Source of the DNA: Pseudomonas sp. URMO17WK12:I11
GTDB lineage: Bacteria > Pseudomonadota > Gammaproteobacteria > Pseudomonadales > Pseudomonadaceae
Assembly: GCF_007677725.1 (NCBI RefSeq)
Contig: NZ_VEDF01000008.1
Span: 124,001 to 188,000, forward strand
Direction: 5' to 3'
Length of the DNA: 64,000 nt
The notes under the pieces were generated by a model. That model had not been told where the DNA came from and did no database searches. It saw nothing but the letters and a program-made list of their open reading frames with translations. Below, one piece after another: positions 53,423 through 61,911 of the stretch. Made by a program: the position numbers and the translations under genes. How positions within the stretch are numbered: the first letter of the stretch is position 1; each line of letters begins with the position of its first letter.

Positions 53423-55768
53423 TTAGCGGCGTATTCGAGTGCGAAGGAAGTCATCAGGCTCGACAGAGGTTCTGGTGCGAACGAGTTCGCAAACCTCCAG
53501 GGCTTTTCGAGCGGCCAGCTTGAGCGTTCGACGAAGGCCTTCGCATTCATCAACGAGTTTTTCCAGCCCGGAAGAATCGAACATTTGCTCAGAGATGGGG
53601 AATGCTCGATCAATTCTGTCAAACAGCGCCGTTCCGCCTATTTCCAGCGCATCGAGCTTGAACGCATTGAACTCGCCCTTGCGGCCTTCCAGTTGCGCAA
53701 TATCGGCCTGGATGGCCTGCTTGTAGGCATCGAATACGGTATCGAGCTTGCTGTTAACCTTGCCGACTACATCCACTTTACGGTTGATCGAGCGCAGGAA
53801 CTGCTCGAACGTCAGGCCGCTGGAGGGGTAGTCTTTCTTGCGCGTGGACGAATAGGCGCACATGCCGGCGTACTCGATACCCGCGAAACTCAGGTCGTCG
53901 GCTACTTGCTCCATGATCTCGAGAATATCGTCCTGAGACTTCACATCCGCCTTGTTCAACACGATATACAGCGACTCTGCGCGGAACGGCGTGGACTCGA
54001 TGAACTCGATGTCGGACTGGTCGATGGTCCCGGCCGGGTCAAGGCCGATGACCCAGACCAGCGCCGATGCCTGATTGACCAGGGAGGCTGCAGTGCTACG
54101 GTCGGAGGCCGCGGCCCCACCCGTGGTACCCGGGTTGTAGCCGGGCGTATCGATGATGCACAGGTTGCCGAACAGCTCCGGGTCCATGGGAACCTTGACG
54201 CTGATGAAGGGCAGGATGCGCCGCAGGTCGAAGCCGAAGGCCTGAACATATTCGTGGCACATCGACGCGTACAGGCTGGGCTCCAGGTCGATGGCCCCAC
54301 CGTTATACGAATAACCCTTGATCCGGGTTTCTTCGGAGCACACCACGTAGCTGGGGACCACGGTCACCGGGTTGATGCCGGTCGCCAACTTCACGCTCGG
54401 GTTACGGATGAAGCTGTTGACGAACGCCGACTTTCCGCTGCTGAAACCACCCGCAATGCTCAGGATGGTTTTGCCGGCAATGCTCGGGAAGTTGTTCAGC
54501 ATCTGCATCTCGGCGAGGATCGCCTGCATGTCGAGCACTGCTTGGGCTTCACCGGCCAACGACGATTCTCGGCTGGCGAACTCCATGTAGTCGTGGTTGA
54601 TCAGGTCGGCGAATTTGGCCAGCTCTTCATTACCGGGCGGTTGCTGGGCCAGGACTTTGCTCACCAGGGAAAATTTCTCGGTTAGCGACAGGTGCTGCTT
54701 GTTGATGTCGGCGTAGTTGTCTTCCAGGTGCTGCTGGGAGGCCTTCAGTTGTTCGGTCAGGCTTTCCAGTAGGTCGACGTTCTGCTCCGTGGAAATCAAC
54801 TGGTTCTTATGTTCCTCCAGGTACGTCTCCAGCTCGGCAATTTGTGCCAGCGCCTGTGCCTTGCGTTCCTCCAGCTCGGCCGCATTGGCTCGTTCTGCCT
54901 GCAACTGGGTTGTTAGCGCTTCATTGTCCGACTCCAGCGAGTCGATCTGTACAGCCTGCCCGGTGCACTGTTCGGCCAACTGCTGTTTGGCGTCGGTCAG
55001 TGCTTCGATCTGCTGTTGCGCGTCCGAGAGGGTGTGCCCAAGTTCAGCGATACGCTGTTCTTTTTCCACCAGCGCCTGCTTGCGATCTGCTAGCTGCTGT
55101 TGAAGGGTGGCGATCTCGGCAAGCGCCTGGTCCTTGCGTGCTTCCAGCTCTGCCGTATTGGCCTGTTCTGCCTGCAACTGGTCGCTGAGCGTCTCATTGC
55201 GCGACTCCAGCGTGCGGATCTGCTCAGTCTGCTCGGCGCACTGCTCGGTCAACCGCTGTTTGACGTTGTTCAGCGCTTCGATCTGCTGTCGAGTATCGGC
55301 CAGGGTGTGCTGGAGTTCCTGAATGCACCGCTCTTTGTCGACAAGCTCCTGCTTGTGATCGGCAAGGTGCTCTTCGAGCTCTGCGATCTGGGCCATGGCC
55401 TGAGCCTGCCGCTCTTCCAGATCCTTGGCGTACACCTTGGCCTGGGCCAGTGCGAGCATAGCCTTCTGGAGCTTGCCCTTCTCCTGCGCTAACGCTTCGG
55501 AGGTCGAGGCCAAATTGGTTGTTTCAAGCTGCAACGCATCGACTAGCGAGCCGTTGCGCGATTTTAGCTCGCCGATTTCGTCGTTCTGGCCCGCGCACAG
55601 CGCGGACAATTGCTGATTGGTGCTGAAAAACGTGTCGAGCTGGCACTGGGCATCATCCAGGTGGCCCTGAAGTTCAGCTGCCAGCTTCTTGCGTTTGAAC
55701 TGCCAGAAGCGGGACAGCGACTCCAGCGTCGAGCGTGCCTGTTCATGAATGGCTGGCGGGTTGCTCAC
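53423..55768 (-). CDS. Dynamin-like GTPase with long N-terminal repeated coiled coil
   Basis: Residues 1-390 of this 781-aa protein are an almost unbroken coiled coil that contains a 91-residue tandem repeat (13 heptads). The GTPase domain follows: G1 GGFSSGKS (440-447, Lys446), G3 DTPGYNPGTTGG near 520 and G4 LNKADV near 590. Placing the stalk before the GTPase is unusual for dynamins, where it normally follows. No clear membrane helix is present, so membrane contact may come from its operon partners. It starts at GTG 55768, overlapping the stop of the 747-aa dynamin gene, and is the third gene of the operon. Confidence 0.88.
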   Translation of the reverse strand: MSNPPAIHEQARSTLESLSRFWQFKRKKLAAELQGHLDDAQCQLDTFFSTNQQLSALCAGQNDEIGELKSRNGSLVDALQLETTNLASTSEALAQEKGKLQKAMLALAQAKVYAKDLEERQAQAMAQIAELEEHLADHKQELVDKERCIQELQHTLADTRQQIEALNNVKQRLTEQCAEQTEQIRTLESRNETLSDQLQAEQANTAELEARKDQALAEIATLQQQLADRKQALVEKEQRIAELGHTLSDAQQQIEALTDAKQQLAEQCTGQAVQIDSLESDNEALTTQLQAERANAAELEERKAQALAQIAELETYLEEHKNQLISTEQNVDLLESLTEQLKASQQHLEDNYADINKQHLSLTEKFSLVSKVLAQQPPGNEELAKFADLINHDYMEFASRESSLAGEAQAVLDMQAILAEMQMLNNFPSIAGKTILSIAGGFSSGKSAFVNSFIRNPSVKLATGINPVTVVPSYVVCSEETRIKGYSYNGGAIDLEPSLYASMCHEYVQAFGFDLRRILPFISVKVPMDPELFGNLCIIDTPGYNPGTTGGAAASDRSTAASLVNQASALVWVIGLDPAGTIDQSDIEFIESTPFRAESLYIVLNKADVKSQDDILEIMEQVADDLSFAGIEYAGMCAYSSTRKKDYPSSGLTFEQFLRSINRKVDVVGKVNSKLDTVFDAYKQAIQADIAQLEGRKGEFNAFKLDALEIGGTALFDRIDRAFPISEQMFDSSGLEKLVDECEGLRRTLKLAARKALEVCELVRTRTSVEPDDFLRTRIRR

Positions 55769-58008
55769 AGGGTGACCTCTTCGGCCTTGCGTGCCAGACG
55801 TTCAAGCCGGTCAATGGTTTGAGCCGCGTTGTCGACCTGATCCTTGAGCACATTGATCCGGCGTTGAATCTCATCGACGAAGGAGTTGGAGATGGTGGAA
55901 GGTGCGTTGCGTTCAACATCGTTGATGAACGAACTGATCTTGCTTTTGACCTTGCTACCCAACGAGCCGATGAAGTCATCGGCGGCATCCTTGAAACGTT
56001 CGGCCTCGTAGCCCTTGAGCGTGCCGTTGCTTTTCAGGGAGTCAGGCAACGAAATGCCCAAGTCAAAGTCATCGTCAGGAATCGATTGAATGATCGAAAG
56101 AATCGCGAGCTTGATCATTTGCGCATTGGCATCCTGTTCAAGCACCTCACGGATCTTGGGCGTGAGGGTCCGGGCCAGTTCTTCGTTCAACCCGCGATGA
56201 GAGCTCTCCACCTTGGCGCCCAGCTCATCCTGGATGTCGTTCATGAACTCGTTGATGGTGGAGATGACCTGGCTACTGATGATCTTGGCGCGGACGACCG
56301 TTTTCTCGGTAGTGCCGCCGCCCCAAAGCTTGCGGGCAAACCAGCTGCCAACCCCAGGGTTGTCGACGACAATGGTTTCACTGAAAGAGCCTTCCGCGTC
56401 TTTGACAGTGGACTGCGTCTCGCGAAGCAATTGCGCAGCTGTCTTGCGCATGTCGTCACGCAACTTCTGGCGGTAGTCGGCCATGGTGTATTTGAAGCTG
56501 ACATCCAGTTCCAGCGAGAGATCCAGTCGCTTCGATTCCAGCGAAGCCAGTTGTTCGTCCAGCTGATCGACGTTGGCGTTCTTTATCTGGATGACCTGGT
56601 TGCGTGCCAGGGTGATGATCAGCGCCTTGAATGCCTCAAGGTTCTTTTGTTTGCGAACCATCAGGTTGGCGATTTTTTCCCGCGTGATCTCCGTTTTCTT
56701 CTCGCGGACCTGGGCAAGCATGGCGTTGATCGCGTCAATGTTTGCCAAGCTGTCCAGGCTGCTCAACGACAGTGCTTGGTTGTCACGAGTGAAGTAATCC
56801 GGGTAATCGGTGGACAGGTTGTCCCAGGTCACCTGCTCGTTCGAGTCCCAGGTTTCGGGCGTTTCGAAGCGGCGGTTGAGGCTGTGGCACAAGCCGGAGC
56901 TATGCAGCAGGTTACGGTGTACCGATCCGATCAGGTTGTCGAACACCGAGCCCACTTCCGGGCTGCTCATCTTGAGGTCTGCAAGGGTGCTCTGTGCCCG
57001 TGCCGACAGCTGGGCACGGATGGCTTCCACGGCATCGCTCAAGCGCGCGCGTTTTTCGCTGCCGTACAGTTGTGTGTCGATCTGGCTGGCCACCAGTACC
57101 AGTTCCTGAATGCCTTCCTTCTGGGTAATACGCCCCATCACCTCAAGGTCTTGCTCATTGAGGAACTGGCCGGCCGGGCTGACGATGAACACCACGTCGC
57201 AGGTTTTCAGCAATTCGACCGTGCGCTCTTCGCGCGACTGGACCGGATCGTTCATGCCGGGGGTATCGATGATGCAGATATCGCGTAGTGCCTCCAGCGG
57301 CATGGCGACATGAACCGTCTTGGTGAACGGCATGTACGTGCCGTCGGCACCGACATAGTTGTGCAGACGAGCCGCCAGCTCTTTCGGGTTACCTGCCTGA
57401 ATCTCGCTGTGCAAGTGCAGGGTGGCCGCATCGAGCCCTGACCTCTTCATGCGCTGGAACTGGTCGTATGCCGCGAACAAGCCTTCTTCGCGTTGCAGTT
57501 CGCTCAAGGCTTTTTTATCGGCCATGATCGTCAGTTGCGCCATATCGAGGGGCGCGCTATTGGCTTGGGCGTTACGACGCCTCACCAGCTCTTCCAAGCA
57601 TTCGCGCTTGCGCGTGGCAAGGCGTTGCTCGAACTGGTCCGATTTGAAGCGGATCGCGGCGATGTCCGTTTCGCTGTAGAACTCAACCTTGGCCTGGAAC
57701 ACTTCGCCCCAGGTAATGGTGGTCAGTGCAGCGGTCATGGGTGTTGCGGCCTTCGGCAGGATCGGTTCGCCATTAAAAATCAGCGCATTGAGCAGCGATG
57801 ACTTTCCGGCTTTCACACGACCAACAATACCGATGTTCATCAGCCGGTTCTGGTCCTGCAACGTCTGGCACGCTTGCGCGAGCTGTTGCGGTTGGTCGAT
57901 GCCGTTCAGCCGCTTGAACTGCTCGATTTCGCGCTCAAACAGGTCCTGGTTGCTTGCTGCCAGCGTGTGCAGGCTTTCGCTAAAAGCGACGAGTGATTGG
58001 TAAGCCAT
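55765..58008 (-). CDS. Dynamin-like GTPase, 747 aa
   Basis: The GTPase domain has G1 GRVKAGKSS (residues 63-71, Lys69), a G2-like Thr in TPMTAALTTITWGE, G3 DTPGMNDPVQSREER near 245 and a G4-like VASQIDTQ near 300. A long helical stalk follows, with ITREKIANLMVRKQKNLEAF near 440 and a C-terminal coiled coil. The size and layout resemble large bacterial dynamins such as CrfC. Like its neighbours it should hydrolyse GTP and self-assemble. It is the middle gene of the operon, 13 bases after the first dynamin gene and overlapping the third. Confidence 0.88.
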   Translation of the reverse strand: MAYQSLVAFSESLHTLAASNQDLFEREIEQFKRLNGIDQPQQLAQACQTLQDQNRLMNIGIVGRVKAGKSSLLNALIFNGEPILPKAATPMTAALTTITWGEVFQAKVEFYSETDIAAIRFKSDQFEQRLATRKRECLEELVRRRNAQANSAPLDMAQLTIMADKKALSELQREEGLFAAYDQFQRMKRSGLDAATLHLHSEIQAGNPKELAARLHNYVGADGTYMPFTKTVHVAMPLEALRDICIIDTPGMNDPVQSREERTVELLKTCDVVFIVSPAGQFLNEQDLEVMGRITQKEGIQELVLVASQIDTQLYGSEKRARLSDAVEAIRAQLSARAQSTLADLKMSSPEVGSVFDNLIGSVHRNLLHSSGLCHSLNRRFETPETWDSNEQVTWDNLSTDYPDYFTRDNQALSLSSLDSLANIDAINAMLAQVREKKTEITREKIANLMVRKQKNLEAFKALIITLARNQVIQIKNANVDQLDEQLASLESKRLDLSLELDVSFKYTMADYRQKLRDDMRKTAAQLLRETQSTVKDAEGSFSETIVVDNPGVGSWFARKLWGGGTTEKTVVRAKIISSQVISTINEFMNDIQDELGAKVESSHRGLNEELARTLTPKIREVLEQDANAQMIKLAILSIIQSIPDDDFDLGISLPDSLKSNGTLKGYEAERFKDAADDFIGSLGSKVKSKISSFINDVERNAPSTISNSFVDEIQRRINVLKDQVDNAAQTIDRLERLARKAEEVTL

Positions 58009-58021
58009 TATGTCGTTCGCC

Positions 58022-59728
58022 TTACTTGTAGAGGTGTTCGTTTGCAGCGGCTTTTACTGCGGTGGCAAGGTTTTCCAGCACAGCAGTCTTCTCGCTGATC
58101 TGCGCTTCAAGCTGCAGGCTTTCCTGTGCAATTGAGTCGATCACATGCTTTTGCTTGGTGATCTGCTCTTCGAAACCGTCGCTGATCTTCTTCAGCATGG
58201 CGTTGAGCTGCTCGTCGATGATTGCAGGAATTTTTCCGCGCAGTTCCGCCTTGATGTTGGGGAACACTTCGCCGGTCAGTTTCTGGCGAAACTTCTCGCG
58301 CTCGTTACCGCCACCGTTAAACATCTTGAGAATTTCGGGCAAGAAGATGATCACCAGCTCTACCAGCGGATTGACCACGGTGGTGGTGACAGCGAGCACG
58401 GTAGAGAGGCTGCGGTAGAGCATGACGCCGCTGTTCTTGTCTTCCTCGGCACGATTGCTCAGGCGTGTCGACCAGTCGCTGAGCATTTCTGTGGTGCGCT
58501 CCAGCGAGAACTTGACTTTGTTGGAAAGTTCCTCGCTCCAGTTGCCGCTGATGTCCAGTACGGACATCTGGCTGCTGGTGGCACTGAGGTTGCTGGCAAT
58601 CCGGTCGACCATGTTGGTGGAGATGTCCTGCACTTCAGATTTGATCGTGCTGGACAGGCTGCTGCGGATGATGTCGGAGAGTGCATTCGACAGGGCACTC
58701 GGGTTCTTGCTGCTGCCCAAGGTGACCAGCTCGTCGAGGGAGTCATTAAGCGCGTTGTCCAGGCCGCGCAGGCTACGGTCGAGCATTTTTCCCGAGTAGC
58801 GATCTTTCAGGTCTGACTCGACGTCTTTGCGTTGCTCCAGCAGCTTGGCCAAGGCCTGCTCGAGTGCGCGTGCGGTTTGCTCGCTCTCGGCCTTGTCCTT
58901 TTTCAGCATGCTCAGCGCCAGGTTAATCTGCGCCAGTACTTCGAAGTTCTGGTCCTTGAGGATGTCGATGAACAGGCGCGAGAACAGCACGTCAGGCTGC
59001 AATGCGGTCAGTGCATTTGTCAGTTCTTCACCACCACGGTTGCCGATAGTGATGCTGCGGTAGTGCTCGCCGAAATACACCCCGAGCTGGTCGTCAATGT
59101 AGGCCTGCACGTCTTCAACCTGGTCGGCGGCGCGCAGGTTGCATTTGCTCAGCAGGAAGGTGAAATCGGTGTTGTAGGTTTTTAGCTCGTCGAGTTTGCG
59201 CAGCATCGACTGCGTAATGTTGCCGTCCTCGATGCTGGTCAGCACCACGAAGTGCACACCGCGCGGCAGGTAGTAAGCAATGGCCTTATTGTGGTTTTCC
59301 AGCGATGAGCCGAAGCCCGGCATGTCGACCAGCACCAAGGGCGCAATGGCTTTCAACGCCTCGCTGTCGAGGTACAGGCGCAAGTGTGAAAACTCGCTGG
59401 AACGACGATTGATGGTACTCAGCGCTTCAACAGGCAAACGTTCCTGCACACCGTCGGGTTTGATTGCCAGCAGATAGGGCTCAGATGAATAACGCAGTTC
59501 GGTCGCCAGTTCAGTTTCCGGCGCGATTCCAACTGGCAAAATGTCCTGGCCCATCAGCGCGTTCAACAGCGAGCTTTTACCGGCGCTGAAGGCCCCGATT
59601 ACGGGCACCACAAGCTCGGTCTCCATCACTTTTGGTAGCAATGACTGATCGAATGAAAACGCTTGGTCATTGAGCAGCACCTGCATTTTCTTCAAGTAAG
59701 TGGCGAACTCTTTCTGGCTTTCGAGCAT
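58022..59728 (-). CDS. Dynamin-like GTPase with membrane hairpin, 568 aa
   Basis: The GTPase domain is near the N-terminus: G1 GAFSAGKSS (residues 45-53, Lys51), G2 Thr in ETELATELRYS, G3 DMPGFGSSLENHN near 135 and a G4-like LSKCNLRA near 192. A helical stalk follows, then a hydrophobic hairpin near residues 435-470 (LAVTTTVVNPLVELVIIFLP), the probable membrane paddle, and a last coiled coil. It is the first gene of the three-dynamin operon and the only member with a clear membrane segment, so it could recruit the other two. Confidence 0.88.
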   Translation of the reverse strand: MLESQKEFATYLKKMQVLLNDQAFSFDQSLLPKVMETELVVPVIGAFSAGKSSLLNALMGQDILPVGIAPETELATELRYSSEPYLLAIKPDGVQERLPVEALSTINRRSSEFSHLRLYLDSEALKAIAPLVLVDMPGFGSSLENHNKAIAYYLPRGVHFVVLTSIEDGNITQSMLRKLDELKTYNTDFTFLLSKCNLRAADQVEDVQAYIDDQLGVYFGEHYRSITIGNRGGEELTNALTALQPDVLFSRLFIDILKDQNFEVLAQINLALSMLKKDKAESEQTARALEQALAKLLEQRKDVESDLKDRYSGKMLDRSLRGLDNALNDSLDELVTLGSSKNPSALSNALSDIIRSSLSSTIKSEVQDISTNMVDRIASNLSATSSQMSVLDISGNWSEELSNKVKFSLERTTEMLSDWSTRLSNRAEEDKNSGVMLYRSLSTVLAVTTTVVNPLVELVIIFLPEILKMFNGGGNEREKFRQKLTGEVFPNIKAELRGKIPAIIDEQLNAMLKKISDGFEEQITKQKHVIDSIAQESLQLEAQISEKTAVLENLATAVKAAANEHLYK

Positions 59729-60217
59729 GGTGATATTCCTTTAAGTGTTGATGGTCTGCGCGAAGGCATGGCATAGGGTGCACAGAGGCTTATGCGTTGG
59801 GATATTCAAGTAATCGCTGGTCTTTTCTCGTCGTGCGAGAAGGGGGCCGGCCCGAGAAGGTTACAACCGCAGTTGCCGCATTCGGGTCGCGTTCAGGGCC
59901 GTTCACGAGGTCAGTGCGTCACTGCTTGGCTCGTGGTCTTGTTACAGAAGCATTGAGTGCAATGGAAGGGGAGGGCAAAGGCATGCACACGTCCTTGTCT
60001 GTAGGGTGTTGATCGCGCATGCCCAATAACTGATGGCATATCGCTTCCCGGATGAGATTGCGTTGGGTGACCAATAGATCGGCGCTATCTGTTCTGTCTG
60101 TATGATGGCACTTTGATTCGGTATGGTAAACTGTCAACAAAACGCCCATATCCCGGGGTTTTCTTCAGATGCAGCGCTCATTTTCAAGGCCTTGCGCGGA
60201 GGTGCATGATTGAAATA

Positions 60218-60228
60218 TTTACCTGTAT
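60218..60228. promoter_or_regulatory. Candidate operator site 3 (TTTACCTGTAT motif)
   Basis: This is an exact copy of the 11-base core found at 45096-45106 and 51675-51685. The flanks (AATA before, GCTTAACC after) are not palindromic. It lies about 490 bases upstream of the dynamin operon and 77 bases before a terminator-like hairpin. Confidence 0.45.
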
Positions 60229-60304
60229 GCTTAACCAGCATTCAGGCGCTGCACGTGTGACTGCAAGCGGTAGGGATAAAACGAAAGCCGGCCAAGCTAC
60301 TTTC

Positions 60305-60337
60305 TCGCCAAAAAGCATTTGGCGAAGGCTTCATTTT
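60305..60337 (+). terminator. Terminator-like hairpin in a gene-free gap
   Basis: TCGCCAAA-AAGCA-TTTGGCGA is a perfect 8-bp stem with a 5-base loop, followed after six bases by seven T residues. No protein gene ends here on the plus strand, which suggests a short untranslated transcript. Confidence 0.55.
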
Positions 60338-60821
60338 TTTGGCGGCGAAATGTAATTAAAGCTTAAGGAGTTTGAGGCCAGGGCGATATGCTCCTTAACG
60401 CGAAATTTGGCGGACACCGAGTAATGGCGGGAATAAAATCCAGACGCAGTTAAAGCATTGATTGCGGCCTTTGCAGGCGACTCCCGTCTTCGTGCGGATG
60501 TATGCGAAGCGTAGGGCTCCCAAGGCCCTCACCCAACTCCGCGGCACTTTGCTGTCTCGCCTGATCTCCGACCAGCTGCGTTTACTGGAGGCGGAGTCGA
60601 ATCTGGAGAACACTCTGTGAGCGATTTTGTAAGCGATTCGGAAAGCAAGAAATTCAAGGGCTGGATGATTGCAATGGGAAAGATGCCAAGTACCGCCACC
60701 ACCTACCCGGCTAGAAATCTTCAAGGCCAGGTCGGAACGACCGTTTCGCAATAGGCAATGAGCATTGATCCGCCAGGCTGGATTCCCTCCGGGTGGCTTA
60801 CACCAAGCTCGCCTGCCCTTC

Positions 60822-61838
60822 CTATTTCGCATAGGCTGCAGCCGCCCGCCGGAATGTGTCTCCCATCTGCTGGCGTAACTCCGGCGGTTCCTGGACTACC
60901 AACGAATCACCCAAAGACAAAATCCACCAGTGTAGTTGCCAGGTATTGTTGACGGTCGCCTGTACCTGAAAACCATTAGACAGTTCATTTAGCACCATGT
61001 CCGTGCTCAACGGCGTCTCTCGAATCAACCTTGCCTGGTGTTCGCTCACCCAGGCCTTGAGTTGGATCTTCTCCGGTTTTCCAAACTGCAAGGCGTCAGT
61101 GGCCAGGTAGGTTTGCAGTTCGAACGTCTCCAGCCCTTGGCACGGAGTTTCGAGTACCGTTACCGCGCGAAAGCGATGCACCGCGAACTGACGGACATCT
61201 GTATAGGGTACGGCGGTGGCGATGAGATATGTGATCAACCCACGCTGGACAATGGCCAGGGGGTTGAGAGTCAGTTCACTGAGTTTGTCGGTGTGTGCCG
61301 AATAGTACTGACAATGGACTTGCTGCTCGCTGATCAGGGCGTGTTGCAGTGCCTCCAACATTTCTGCCTGAATTTCCGGTGCTCGAAGATTGAAGTCTGG
61401 TCGAACGCTCGCCACTTTGTTGGGCCAGCGGGCGGCTGGGTTGCCGTCTTCGAGGCCTTTGAGCTTTTGCCGGGCATGCTCGAAGCGTGGTTCCAGCGCG
61501 CTCAACATGCTGCCTGGAAGGAGCGGGCGCACGGCATCTTCGACCAGCGCCAGACTGACGGCTTCAGTCAGGGTGATGCCCTGCAACTCGACGCTCACGC
61601 CCGGCTTCCAATACCAACCGAAGGGCGTTCCACCGTCGTTGCACTGCAACGGAAATACCAGCGACAGGTCACGCAGGTCGCGCTCGATGCTGCGGCGGCT
61701 GATAGAGTAGCCTGCGGTCGTAAGTCGGGCCAGCAGCTCACTCACTGTGATGCCGGGAGCGCGTTTCGGCAGCTGCCGCAGCAGCTCCCATTGCCGATTC
61801 AACGCGCTGTGGGTCTTAGCTGAAGGCAAGAGAATCAT
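60822..61838 (-). CDS. WYL-domain transcriptional regulator (DeoR-type HTH), copy 3
   Basis: The 338-aa protein has a winged helix (ITVSELLARLTTAGYSISRR then SIERDLRDL, residues 29-57) and a WYL domain at 170-235 (HCQYYSAHTDKLSELTLNPL; VQRGLITYLIATAVPYTDVR; QFAVHRFRAV). Its length, domain spacing and shared stretches (S-I-x-RDL-x-x-L, FPLQC, RLIRETPLS versus ALLKETPLS) make it a paralogue of the regulator at 31732. It lies 73 bases after the AAA+ gene on the same strand and upstream of the dynamin operon. Confidence 0.88.
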   Translation of the reverse strand: MILLPSAKTHSALNRQWELLRQLPKRAPGITVSELLARLTTAGYSISRRSIERDLRDLSLVFPLQCNDGGTPFGWYWKPGVSVELQGITLTEAVSLALVEDAVRPLLPGSMLSALEPRFEHARQKLKGLEDGNPAARWPNKVASVRPDFNLRAPEIQAEMLEALQHALISEQQVHCQYYSAHTDKLSELTLNPLAIVQRGLITYLIATAVPYTDVRQFAVHRFRAVTVLETPCQGLETFELQTYLATDALQFGKPEKIQLKAWVSEHQARLIRETPLSTDMVLNELSNGFQVQATVNNTWQLHWWILSLGDSLVVQEPPELRQQMGDTFRRAAAAYAK

Positions 61839-61911
61839 CCTTGTAGTTTCGAAGCTGGCCTTTGGCTAGCAAGAGCGCTTAGTCTGCCTAACGGCGAAAA
61901 ACCTGCAAGCT

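Larger units (their letters stand above)
59729..60821. other. 1.1-kb gap upstream of the three-dynamin operon
   Basis: No convincing protein gene. A 145-codon minus-strand frame (60395-60832) and a 40-codon plus-strand frame (ATG 60498) both lack good ribosome binding sites and family similarity. The gap holds motif TTTACCTGTAT at 60218-60228 and a hairpin with a T run at 60305-60337, so it may encode a small RNA. The dynamin promoter must lie near 59740-59900 but could not be placed. Confidence 0.5.

Noticed and set aside
60395..60832. 145-codon minus-strand frame before the WYL gene
   Set aside because: No ribosome binding site, no family match, and composition rich in Arg, Ser and Cys as expected of a chance frame.
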